Assembly (NCBI GenBank): GCA_947259645.1 | Contig: CAMYND010000017.1 | Coordinates: 1-49,255, forward strand | Reading direction: 5' to 3' | DNA length: 49,255 nucleotides | Source: Thermodesulfovibrionia bacterium | GTDB lineage: Bacteria; Nitrospirota; Thermodesulfovibrionia; UBA6902 | Shown here: positions 40,386-49,070 of the stretch, one piece after another | How the letters are laid out: the number at the start of each line of letters is the position of its first letter | How positions within the stretch are numbered: the stretch's first letter is position 1 | Notes under the pieces: generated by a model | Told to the model about the DNA's origin: nothing | Databases searched by the model: none | The model's input: the letters and a program-made list of their open reading frames with translations, nothing else | Program-made: the position numbers and the translations under genes

Positions 40386-43364
40386 ATGCTAAAAAACCTT
40401 ATCGCATTGTCTGTAACAATACTATTTCTTGCTGTTACTCCTCCGGAAGCAGGAGCAGTCCACAAGAATAAGCTCAACGTTGAGATTGATATTAACAAAT
40501 CCCGTTTGACCGGTACATCACGGGTGGGGGTAAAAGGAGGGGAAGAGATTGTTGTGCAACACAGAGGTCTGGAAATCCTGAAAATAGTTCAGGATGACAA
40601 GGAGCTCCCTGTTCAGCAGCGTGATGGGTATATCATTGTCATGCCGGAAAAATATGGTGTTGTGGAGATATTTTATCAGGCTACATATGACAACTCTTCT
40701 TCAACTCAGACAGGCAGAGGGTTTGCCGCCAATGTTATCGACAACAGAGGAGTGTCCCTTACAGGGATATGGTATCCCATTATCGGTGACCTCAATTACT
40801 ATGATCTTACGGTGACGCTCCCTGTGGGATATGAAGCGATATCAGAGGCAGAGGAGATCAGAAAGAAGGAGAGCAAAGAGAGGGTAGAATTTCAGTTTGT
40901 CTTTTCCCATCCTGTTGACGGTATTAATCTTGTAGCCTCTGACAGATACACCATTGTAAAAGACAACCATGAAAATGTTGAAATTTACGCGTATTTTTTC
41001 AGGGAGGATCTTCATCTGGCAAAAACCTATATTGAGTATACGAAAAAATATCTGAAATTCTATGAGGACCTTATCGGCCCCTATCCCTATAAACGGTTCG
41101 CCATAGTTGAGAATTTTCTGCCAACCGGCTACTCAATGCCTACCTATACGCTCCTTGGAAGCAGTGTTGTCAGGCTACCCTTTATTGTAAAGACTTCCCT
41201 GGGGCATGAAATACTGCACCAGTGGTTCGGCAATCTCGTATACATTGATCATGAGACGGGCAACTGGGCGGAAGGTCTCACAACATATCTGGCGGATTAC
41301 CTTTACCTGGAGCAGGAAAACAAAGGAATGGAATACAGAAAACAGATGCTTATCAGCTATATGAGCTATGTTGATGCTGAGCATGATCTGCCATTGAAAT
41401 ATTTTAAAGGCGGTACAGATAAGGCTTCCCGGGCGATCGGGTATGGCAAGACAGCAATGGTGTTTCATATGCTGAAGAATATTGTTGGAAAGGAAGTGTT
41501 TTACGATTCGCTGAGAGATGTCATCAATGAATACAGCTTTCGCAAGGCATCATGGGATAATTTCAGGACTTCCTTTGAGAAAAAATATGGTCAGGACCTT
41601 CAATGGTTTTTCAGTCAATGGACGGAAAAGGAGGGACTCTTTGAACTCCGACTTCATGGGACTGAACTCACGCAGAAAGGTGAAGAGTATGAGCTTCATT
41701 TCCATATTGACCAGGAAGGAAGTCTCTTTCAGCTGGCCCTTCCTATAACAATATATTATAAAGACCAGGTTTCGTTTGACACCCTCAGGATAAACGATGA
41801 AGAGAACAGCTTTGAATTAACCCTGCCGGAGGCGCCGAGCAGGATCGTCCTCGATGAGGATTACGATATTGCAAGGGGGCTCAACAGGGACGAGTATCCT
41901 CCTGTCATTTCAGGGCTTCTGGGAGAAGACGAGCTCATCGTTGCTGTTCCGGAAGGCGGAGAAATACTCTATGGAAAAATAATAGAGAAATTTGTAGAAC
42001 TGGGGGCGGTCGAGAAGCCGGTTGAAGATATTACCATTGCTGATATTGAGGCCGGCTCTCTTGTCCTCTTCGGCAACAGCAGTCAACTGGTTCAACGATT
42101 GTACGGCAGTATTTCCGGTTTTGATGCCGGATTCCAGGTCACGGTCAAAAAAAATCCCTGGAACAGAGAGAAAATTATCGCGGTATTTGACGGTACATCG
42201 AGGGATGAAGTTGATGCAGCCTACAGGAAAGTAAGACATTACGGCAAGTACAGCAGACTGGCATTTGATAACGGCATAATCAAAGAGAAAGAAATAGCGG
42301 AATCTCAGAGGGGTATAGTCATGGAACTGAAAGAGGACGCGACAGCGATAGATATGTCTGCCGTAAATAAACTGTCCGATGTAATCACAAAAGTTGCTGA
42401 AAAGAAAATTGTATACGTGGGAGAAGTCCACAATGTTTTTGCCCACCATGCTGTCCAGCTAGACATTATAACGGGCATATACAAGAAGAATAAGAATATA
42501 GCGATCGGCATGGAGATGTTCCAGCGGCCTTTCCAGGAAACACTGGACAGTTTTATATCAGGAACCCTGGGTGAACAGGCTTTTCTGAAAGAGTCGGAAT
42601 ACTATAAAAGGTGGAGTTTTGACTACCACCTGTACAAACCTATCCTTGATTTTGCCAGAACAGAAAAAATTCCGCTCGTGGCACTGAATCTGAAACGTGA
42701 AATCATTGAAAAAGTTTCTGCCAATGGTCTGGATTTCCTTGATGATCAGGAGAAAGAGGAAATACCGGCGGAACTCGATTTTACGGACGCTGCTTACAGG
42801 GAGAGGCTTGAAGAGGTGTTCACCATGCATACCCGTTCACATGAAAGGAACTTTAATAATTTTTACCAGTCCCAGATACTGTGGGATGAAACAATGTCCG
42901 AGTCAGTGGACAACTATCTCAGAGAGAATCCTGACCGTCAGATGATCGTGCTGGCAGGCCAGGGCCATCTCCGCTACAGGTCCGGCATTCCCGCAAGAAC
43001 ATACAGGAGAAATAGCTTTGATTATGCGACGATTCTGATTGATGAGGACGTTAAAGCGGATATCGGAGATTTCATTATATTCCCGAAGACTGTTGAGGGA
43101 ATTACCACCCCGAAGCTTATGGTTTTTCTGGAGGAGATAGAGGACAGGGTAAAGGTCTCGGGTTTTCCTGATGCAAGCGTGTCTGAAAGGGCAGGTCTTA
43201 AAGAGCGGGACATAATTCTGTCCATAAATGATGTTGAGGTACGCACTGTCGGTGACCTCAAGATACAACTGCTGTATAAAAAGAAGGGAGACAGTGTCAG
43301 GTTGCGGGTCTTGAGAAAGGTAATGTTTTTAGATAAGAACGTGGATATTGAAATAGAGCTGTAG
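40386..43364 (+). CDS. Exported peptidase M1-ChaN-PDZ fusion
   Basis: About 992 residues, with a signal peptide (LIALSVTILFLAVTPPEAGA). An M1-type metallopeptidase domain comes first: HEILHQWFGN gives two zinc His and the catalytic Glu, and NWAEGLTTY gives the third zinc ligand. The spacing between them is one residue shorter than the canonical 18, and no GAMEN exopeptidase motif is seen, so substrate handling may differ. A region of unknown fold follows (about 545-670). A ChaN-like domain comes next (about 680-900; VYVGEVHNVFAHHAVQLDII, MEMFQRP, GQGHLRYRSGIP). Last is a PDZ domain (about 925-985). ChaN is known as an outer-membrane lipoprotein that binds haem. The start is the ATG at 40386; a TTG at 40362 is possible. 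It ends 17 bases before the metallopterin fusion, so co-transcription is likely. Confidence 0.87.
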   Translation: MLKNLIALSVTILFLAVTPPEAGAVHKNKLNVEIDINKSRLTGTSRVGVKGGEEIVVQHRGLEILKIVQDDKELPVQQRDGYIIVMPEKYGVVEIFYQATYDNSSSTQTGRGFAANVIDNRGVSLTGIWYPIIGDLNYYDLTVTLPVGYEAISEAEEIRKKESKERVEFQFVFSHPVDGINLVASDRYTIVKDNHENVEIYAYFFREDLHLAKTYIEYTKKYLKFYEDLIGPYPYKRFAIVENFLPTGYSMPTYTLLGSSVVRLPFIVKTSLGHEILHQWFGNLVYIDHETGNWAEGLTTYLADYLYLEQENKGMEYRKQMLISYMSYVDAEHDLPLKYFKGGTDKASRAIGYGKTAMVFHMLKNIVGKEVFYDSLRDVINEYSFRKASWDNFRTSFEKKYGQDLQWFFSQWTEKEGLFELRLHGTELTQKGEEYELHFHIDQEGSLFQLALPITIYYKDQVSFDTLRINDEENSFELTLPEAPSRIVLDEDYDIARGLNRDEYPPVISGLLGEDELIVAVPEGGEILYGKIIEKFVELGAVEKPVEDITIADIEAGSLVLFGNSSQLVQRLYGSISGFDAGFQVTVKKNPWNREKIIAVFDGTSRDEVDAAYRKVRHYGKYSRLAFDNGIIKEKEIAESQRGIVMELKEDATAIDMSAVNKLSDVITKVAEKKIVYVGEVHNVFAHHAVQLDIITGIYKKNKNIAIGMEMFQRPFQETLDSFISGTLGEQAFLKESEYYKRWSFDYHLYKPILDFARTEKIPLVALNLKREIIEKVSANGLDFLDDQEKEEIPAELDFTDAAYRERLEEVFTMHTRSHERNFNNFYQSQILWDETMSESVDNYLRENPDRQMIVLAGQGHLRYRSGIPARTYRRNSFDYATILIDEDVKADIGDFIIFPKTVEGITTPKLMVFLEEIEDRVKVSGFPDASVSERAGLKERDIILSINDVEVRTVGDLKIQLLYKKKGDSVRLRVLRKVMFLDKNVDIEIEL

Positions 43365-43381
43365 CTGTATGACAATCTTAT

Positions 43382-46300
43382 ATGACCTTGAACGAAAAGA
43401 ATAGGAACAGTGAACGCCGTGCCCTCTGCGGCATCTGCCCTGCCGGCTGCTGGGTGATTGTAACCTATGACAATGAGGGCAGGATCGAGAAAGTCCGCCC
43501 TGATGAAAGCTCCAGTCTGGGAGTGATCTGCAGGCTTGGTGAGAGTTCCCCTGACATAGTCTATTCCAAAGACCGTCTGCATTACCCAATGAGAAGAAAA
43601 GGCCCCCGGGGGGCCTATGATTTTGAACGGATATCATGGGATGACGCGTACGGAATTATCGTTGAAAAGCTCAATGCCATTAAGAAAAAATATGGACCAG
43701 AGGCCCTTTCCATATACACCGGCAGGGGAAGTTTTGAACTGGCGATGTGCGACGTATTCCAGCCGAAAGGGGTAGCTGTTTCCTCTGCTTCCAGTGTGCT
43801 CTTCCCCTTTGGGTCTCCAAACACAATGGGAGTAGGCGCGCTGTGCTATGTTTCATTCGCCATGATAGCTCCCCATGTAACCATGGGCAGCATGATGATC
43901 AATATGTTTTCAGATATTGAAAATGCCGGTTTGATTGTAGTCTGGGGTGCAAACCCGGCAACAGATTGCCCTCCCCTTGACCTGAACAGGATCATCGAGG
44001 CCCAGAACAGGGGAGCGGAAGTGGTGGTCATAGATCCCAGGCGCACCATGACGGCAAAGCTTGTCAACGCAGAATGGGTTCCTGTCCGGCCCGGGACAGA
44101 CGGTGCACTTGCCCTTGGTATGTGTAATATCCTGATAAGCGAAGAGCTTTATGATGAGGCCTTTATCAGGGAATGGTCAGTTGGCTTTGAGGAGTTTTCC
44201 CGATATGTCCAGCATTTCAGGCCTGAAGTTGTTGAGGATATTACCGGGGTGTCTGCTGCTGCAATAGTCAGTCTCGCAAGACGCATTGCTTCAGCAGACG
44301 GCGCAAGTCCTGTTATGTACAGCGGCCTCGAGTACAGTGACAGCGGGGTCCAGGCAATACGGGCAACACAGGTGCTCTGGGCCATGGCAGGACAGCTCGA
44401 TGTCCCGGGAGGACGCTGTTTCAGCATGAGGGAGAACAGCTTTCCCATCAACAAAAATGGCCACATTGAAAACCCTGACGTGAGGAAAGCGCTGGGCCGG
44501 GATCGATTCCCTGTTTACAGCTCCTACAGGGGCGAGTCTCATGCGATTGCTTTGCCGGATTCTGTCCTGCATGGGAAGCCATACAAGGTCAGGTCACTGA
44601 TAATTTTGGGTGGATCCATGATAACTGCCTGGCCTCAGCCTGAGATCTGGAAAAAAACATTAAATGCTCTGGAATTCCTTGTTTGCATAGACCGACAGCT
44701 TACAGCGGATGCGGCATATGCTGACATTGTGCTTCCGGGAAGTACCATGTATGAGATCGAATCCTACATGACCTACGGTCCTGTTTTCAGAATTCGCGAA
44801 AAAGTCGTTGAGCCTGTTGGTGAAGCAAGAAATGATTTTTTCATTATGGCTGAACTTGCCCAAAGACTCGGTTACGGACACCTCTATCCCCAGAATGAGG
44901 AAGAGCTGTTAAGGCATGTATTACAGGGCTCAGGATATTCCCTTGAAGATGTTCAGGAGGCCGGAGGAATTGTTCAGAAAGAGGCGAAAATTATGCAATA
45001 CCGGAAATGGGAAAAAGGGCTGTTGAGAAAAGACGGTATGCCCGGTTTTGACACTCCCACAGGTAAGTTTGAAATTGCCTCAACAATCCTGGAAGAACAT
45101 GGCTATGATGCCCTTCCTGTTTACACAGAGCCCCGGGAAGGGCCCCTGTCGAGGCCTGATCTGTCCCGGAAATATCCTCTTGTTTTTAATTCAGGAGCAC
45201 GGGTTACAACAGATTTCCGTTCCCAGCATCATGGTGTCAGGGCTTTAAATAAGGACCGGCCTGAACCGACGGTCACCATAAACAGAGGAGATGCTGAGCA
45301 GCGGGGCATAGAAATGGGTGACATTGTCAGCATCAAAACCCAGAGGGGGAGCGTTCAGATGAGAGCCTTTGTGACAGAAGATATTGTCCAGGGTGCTGTT
45401 GATGCGAATATGGGAGGGGGCGGCCCAATAGGACCTGAAGCATGGCAGAAATGCAATATAAATGAGTTGACAGACCTTCAGGCCTATGACCCTGTTTCAG
45501 GTTTTCCGGTCTACAAAGCCCTTTTGTGTGAGGTGGAGAAGGTCCTCAAAGGGGAAGGCGCTGCTGCGATCGATTCGGGAGAATATGATGTATCGAGTGT
45601 TGCCTTTACAGAAGAACAGTCCCCGGAGCCGGCAGCGCGTATTTATCTCGACCACAATGCCACAACCCCTCTGGATGATGAAGTCCGGAAAGTAATAGTT
45701 GAGCATATGGAAGACAACAACGGAAATCCATCCGGTATTTATCACGAAGGGAGAAAAGCTGCGTTGAGCCTTGAATCAGCCCGCAGAAGCCTTTCCCGGC
45801 TCCTGAACTGCACCGCCCGCAGGATAGTATTCACCGGCTCCGGATCAGAAGCGAACAACCTTGCCCTGAAAGGTGCAGCCTTTGCACAGGGGGGCAGAAA
45901 AAAGCATATCATTACCTCATCGATTGAACACCCGTCAATCCTGGCGGCCTGCGCGTGGCTGGAAACGTACGGCTGTGCTGTAACCTGTCTGAACGTTGAT
46001 TCAACAGGGATAGTCGACCCCGGTGACCTCGAAAGAGCAATACATCAGGATACCTTTCTCGTCAGCATCATGACGGCCAATAACGAGACAGGATCAATAC
46101 AGCCTGTATCTGAAATTGCAGAAATATGCAGAAGGAAAAAAGTTATTTTCCATACTGATGCAACCCAGGCTGTCGGTAAAATCGAGGTGGACGTTGAGGA
46201 GTATGGAGCAGACCTCCTGACGCTGTCGGGCCACAAGTTTCATGGACCCAAAGGGACAGGGGCCCTTTATATGAGAAAAGGGGTCCTCCTGGATTCGCTC

Positions 46301-46792
46301 GTTCACGGGGGTAAGCAGGAAAAGGGCATACGGGCCGGTACGGAAAATCTCGCAGGAATAGCAGGCCTTGGCAAGGCCTCCGAACTTGCGGTGCAGAGAC
46401 TGCCTGAAATGGAAAGAGTCAAACAGATGCGGGACAGTTTGGAGAACCGCATACAGGCCTTAATCTCCGGAGCACGGATGAATGGGCACTGTGATAACCG
46501 TCTTCCCAATACGCTCAATATGATGTTGCCGGGGTTCAGAGGAGAATCGCTTGTGATGGCCCTTGACCGGGAAGGTGTCTCCCTGTCATCGGGATCTGCC
46601 TGCCGCTCAGGCTCGCCGAAACCGTCTCACGCACTAATGGCCATGGGGCTGACAGAAGAGGAAGCACACTGTTCAATACGGATGACACTTGGCATCGGGA
46701 ATACCTCTGAAGAAATTCAACGTGTAGTGACGATCCTTGAACGGGTCATAAACAAAACAGCGCATGAGGTGAGGTTTGCCCCCTGCCGTTAA
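43382..46792 (+). CDS. Metallopterin oxidoreductase-cysteine desulfurase fusion, probable ergothioneine synthase
   Basis: A 1136-residue fusion. The N-terminal part (about 1-720) is a DMSO-reductase-family molybdo- or tungstopterin enzyme: a 4Fe-4S motif with Cys16, Cys19, Cys23 and Cys50, ISWDDAYGIIVEKL, VWGANPATDCPP, DPRRTMTA and the late pterin-binding domain. Cys155 (in GVGALCY) sits at the place of the metal ligand. The C-terminal part (about 752-1120) is a complete IscS/NifS desulfurase: YLDHNATTPLDDEV, TGSGSEANNLAL, PLP-lysine Lys952 in SGHKFHG and active-site Cys1074 in SGSACRSGS. This order, with egtD directly after, matches the metallopterin-dependent ergothioneine synthase I recall from Caldithrix abyssi. 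The desulfurase would supply sulfur from cysteine to the C2 of hercynine's imidazole without oxygen. No clear ribosome site precedes the ATG, so translation may couple to the gene upstream. Confidence 0.88.
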   Translation: MTLNEKNRNSERRALCGICPAGCWVIVTYDNEGRIEKVRPDESSSLGVICRLGESSPDIVYSKDRLHYPMRRKGPRGAYDFERISWDDAYGIIVEKLNAIKKKYGPEALSIYTGRGSFELAMCDVFQPKGVAVSSASSVLFPFGSPNTMGVGALCYVSFAMIAPHVTMGSMMINMFSDIENAGLIVVWGANPATDCPPLDLNRIIEAQNRGAEVVVIDPRRTMTAKLVNAEWVPVRPGTDGALALGMCNILISEELYDEAFIREWSVGFEEFSRYVQHFRPEVVEDITGVSAAAIVSLARRIASADGASPVMYSGLEYSDSGVQAIRATQVLWAMAGQLDVPGGRCFSMRENSFPINKNGHIENPDVRKALGRDRFPVYSSYRGESHAIALPDSVLHGKPYKVRSLIILGGSMITAWPQPEIWKKTLNALEFLVCIDRQLTADAAYADIVLPGSTMYEIESYMTYGPVFRIREKVVEPVGEARNDFFIMAELAQRLGYGHLYPQNEEELLRHVLQGSGYSLEDVQEAGGIVQKEAKIMQYRKWEKGLLRKDGMPGFDTPTGKFEIASTILEEHGYDALPVYTEPREGPLSRPDLSRKYPLVFNSGARVTTDFRSQHHGVRALNKDRPEPTVTINRGDAEQRGIEMGDIVSIKTQRGSVQMRAFVTEDIVQGAVDANMGGGGPIGPEAWQKCNINELTDLQAYDPVSGFPVYKALLCEVEKVLKGEGAAAIDSGEYDVSSVAFTEEQSPEPAARIYLDHNATTPLDDEVRKVIVEHMEDNNGNPSGIYHEGRKAALSLESARRSLSRLLNCTARRIVFTGSGSEANNLALKGAAFAQGGRKKHIITSSIEHPSILAACAWLETYGCAVTCLNVDSTGIVDPGDLERAIHQDTFLVSIMTANNETGSIQPVSEIAEICRRKKVIFHTDATQAVGKIEVDVEEYGADLLTLSGHKFHGPKGTGALYMRKGVLLDSLVHGGKQEKGIRAGTENLAGIAGLGKASELAVQRLPEMERVKQMRDSLENRIQALISGARMNGHCDNRLPNTLNMMLPGFRGESLVMALDREGVSLSSGSACRSGSPKPSHALMAMGLTEEEAHCSIRMTLGIGNTSEEIQRVVTILERVINKTAHEVRFAPCR

Positions 46793-46812
46793 TAAAAACA
46801 AGGGAATAACAG

Positions 46813-47811
46813 ATGAGTAAAGAATTGATTTTGAAAAAAGAGCGGATCGAGGTAAGGAGCCGCGTAGCACAGACTTACAGCAGCAGCATCGCCACTGATG
46901 TGTACCGGGGACTGACCGCTTCCCAGAAATATATCCCGAGTAAATATTTTTATGATGACCGAGGGTCCCGGCTTTTTGATGAAATCTGCTATTTGCCGGA
47001 GTATTATCCAACGAGGACAGAGATGTCGATACTCGACAGTGTTGCGTCTGAAATTATGGCGCCTTTTGGTGAGGGAGATATTGTCGAACTGGGATCAGGA
47101 GCAAACCGCAAGATACGGGTGCTTCTCGACGCTGTCGGTCCTGAGCGGATATCCTCTTTCCGTTATGTGCCGGTTGATGTGAGCGAGGCAGCACTGATTG
47201 CCTCTTCCAAGGAACTGCTGGAGCTCTATCCTGATCTCGAAGTTCTCGGTATTATCGCTGACTTCACGGTCCATCTGAAAGACCTTCCCTCTGACAGGCC
47301 GAGGATGATCATTTTTCTGGGCAGTACGATCGGTAACTTTCATGAGCGGGAGAGGAAAAAATTTCTAAGCCTTGTGGCTGAGACAATGACCCCTGATGAC
47401 AGGTTTCTTATAGGCTTTGATATGATAAAGCAAAAGAAGACACTTGAAGCCGCCTATAACGACTCTCAAGGCCTGACATCCGCTTTTAATAAAAATGTGC
47501 TGCATGTGCTTAACCGTGAGTTAAAGGCTGATTTCAATCCCACAGAGTTTAAACACGTAGCTTTTTTTAACGAGGAAATGGAACGGGTGGAGATGCACCT
47601 CCAGGCAAAGGAAGATATGGAGATCCGTGTGAAAGATCTCGACCTGACTATTGAACTGGAAAAGGACGAAACCATTCATACGGAGATTTGCGCAAAATTC
47701 AGCAGGGAAGGGATCAAGCGCATGGCAGCTGACCTTGGACTTGAAATAAGACGATGGTTCTTTGACGAGAAAGCCTGGTTTTCCCTTGCAGAGCTTGTGC
47801 TCAAGGACTAA
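46813..47811 (+). CDS. egtD: L-histidine N-alpha-methyltransferase
   Basis: A 332-residue SAM-dependent enzyme that methylates histidine three times to hercynine, the first step of ergothioneine synthesis. Family marks: KYFYDDRGSRLFDEICYLPE, SAM-binding VELGSGANRKIRVLLDAV, VPVDVSEAAL, FLGSTIGNFHE, QGLTSAFNKNVLHVLNREL and HTEICAKFSREG. The binding pair in characterised EgtD proteins is Glu and Ser in TEIS; here the Ser is Cys (TEIC). It starts 20 bases after the metallopterin fusion with AAGGGAA as ribosome site, so the two form an operon. No oxygen-dependent EgtB is present in the window. Its stop overlaps the convergent VanZ gene by 11 bases. Confidence 0.92.
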   Translation: MSKELILKKERIEVRSRVAQTYSSSIATDVYRGLTASQKYIPSKYFYDDRGSRLFDEICYLPEYYPTRTEMSILDSVASEIMAPFGEGDIVELGSGANRKIRVLLDAVGPERISSFRYVPVDVSEAALIASSKELLELYPDLEVLGIIADFTVHLKDLPSDRPRMIIFLGSTIGNFHERERKKFLSLVAETMTPDDRFLIGFDMIKQKKTLEAAYNDSQGLTSAFNKNVLHVLNRELKADFNPTEFKHVAFFNEEMERVEMHLQAKEDMEIRVKDLDLTIELEKDETIHTEICAKFSREGIKRMAADLGLEIRRWFFDEKAWFSLAELVLKD

Positions 47812-49021
47812 TCTCTTCCATTTTAAGCTTTTTTTCCCAGAACAAACCTGCTGCCGAGATTATTACAAAGTTCATTATAATGAGTACCCAGACTGTTTTT
47901 AATCTGACAACAGTTATCATTTTACCTGCTTTGCCAGTATCGGTTCCTTTCCATGAAGAAGCATACAGCTCTGCTTTCGATCTTTTCGTTTCTGACCATG
48001 TTTGAGCGGTCCGCTCCAGGGTAGTGCTGAAAAAGTTCTCTAAAATAGTATTTTCTCTCAAGGCGTTCATGGCTGTCTCGATTGTCTCATCCGTTGTCGC
48101 GTCAGAAGACAATTTGTTATAGTTCAGATCTCTTTTCAATATATGCATATTAAATTCAAAGTGGAACATGCTTCCATAGGGTCCCGGTGGTTTCTGTATT
48201 AAGGCATGTGCGCGTTCTGTTGAAACCGTGTTGAGTGTCAGTACGTCGTCCGCTGTCAGACTGTTATTCCGGTCCTTTCTCTTCAGTTCTTCAATGCTGA
48301 AATGGGAATAGAATGTACCGATTTCAGGGTCACTATGTCTGAAGCCATAATCTGTCATGGTTTCTTCATGCCGGAGCCAGGAAAGGCCGCTAATCTTGCC
48401 TGTGTAATCATGAACAGCTTCAGGAGTATTGGAGAGGCACAGACCCAGAACAAAGAGAGCGGCGAGGGCGGCCTTCATTAAAAGGGCTGCTGAATATTTC
48501 CTGACCTTGCTGTTGATCACTGTCGGATTGATTCCTTTGGCAATTGCGAGCATGAAAAATGCTCCGGCAAGGGTATTAATCCCGACGTCCTTATAGCTCC
48601 AGTATCTCGATGGAGTGAGCCACTGGATAAATTCGTCTGCAGTTCCTATGATAAAAACAAGGAATGCTGAGGTGATATAGACGGTCCAGTCATGAATCTT
48701 GAAGCTCAGGGCCCGGAAGATTAAAAAAGCCAGAAGGCCGTATTCAAGAAGATGTACCGCTTCCTCCGGGTGTGTTCGTAGTTGTAACGTAGAGTAAATA
48801 AATATACTACTGCAGAGTCCAAGCCACGCATACTGGGAGACATTTCTGACCTTAAGCCGACTGATTAGATAATATATAAGTGTGACAAGGACTGCTCCTA
48901 TAATGAAAAGAACCGCGTAGGTGAAAAACTCAGCCCCCAAAGAGCTGTATACATATTTCTGAATACCGCGGGCTAAGGGTATCGTGGCAAATATTGTGAT
49001 AATGCATATGATGACCCACAA
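47801..49021 (-). CDS. VanZ-like membrane protein with large extracytoplasmic domain
   Basis: A protein of at least 406 residues. The first part has about five helices and a VanZ-like core: HPEEAVHLLEYGLLAFLIFR, IGTADEFIQWLTPSRYWS and KDVGINTLAGAFFMLA. A helix (about 178-196) leads into a soluble domain of about 170 residues, then a final helix (about 375-395) and a short basic tail. The first conventional start is TTG at 49021, but the frame stays open for about 26 codons upstream and the residues there look natural (NKRIAIREETEKWDIHSW). The true start is therefore uncertain and may be non-standard. The C-terminal domain has no family I recognise. It lies behind the ComEC-type gene on the same strand. 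Confidence 0.7.
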   Translation of the reverse strand: MWVIICIITIFATIPLARGIQKYVYSSLGAEFFTYAVLFIIGAVLVTLIYYLISRLKVRNVSQYAWLGLCSSIFIYSTLQLRTHPEEAVHLLEYGLLAFLIFRALSFKIHDWTVYITSAFLVFIIGTADEFIQWLTPSRYWSYKDVGINTLAGAFFMLAIAKGINPTVINSKVRKYSAALLMKAALAALFVLGLCLSNTPEAVHDYTGKISGLSWLRHEETMTDYGFRHSDPEIGTFYSHFSIEELKRKDRNNSLTADDVLTLNTVSTERAHALIQKPPGPYGSMFHFEFNMHILKRDLNYNKLSSDATTDETIETAMNALRENTILENFFSTTLERTAQTWSETKRSKAELYASSWKGTDTGKAGKMITVVRLKTVWVLIIMNFVIISAAGLFWEKKLKMEEISP

Positions 49022-49070
49022 CCATGAATGAATATCCCATTTTTCAGTTTCTTCCCTGATGGCTATCCTC

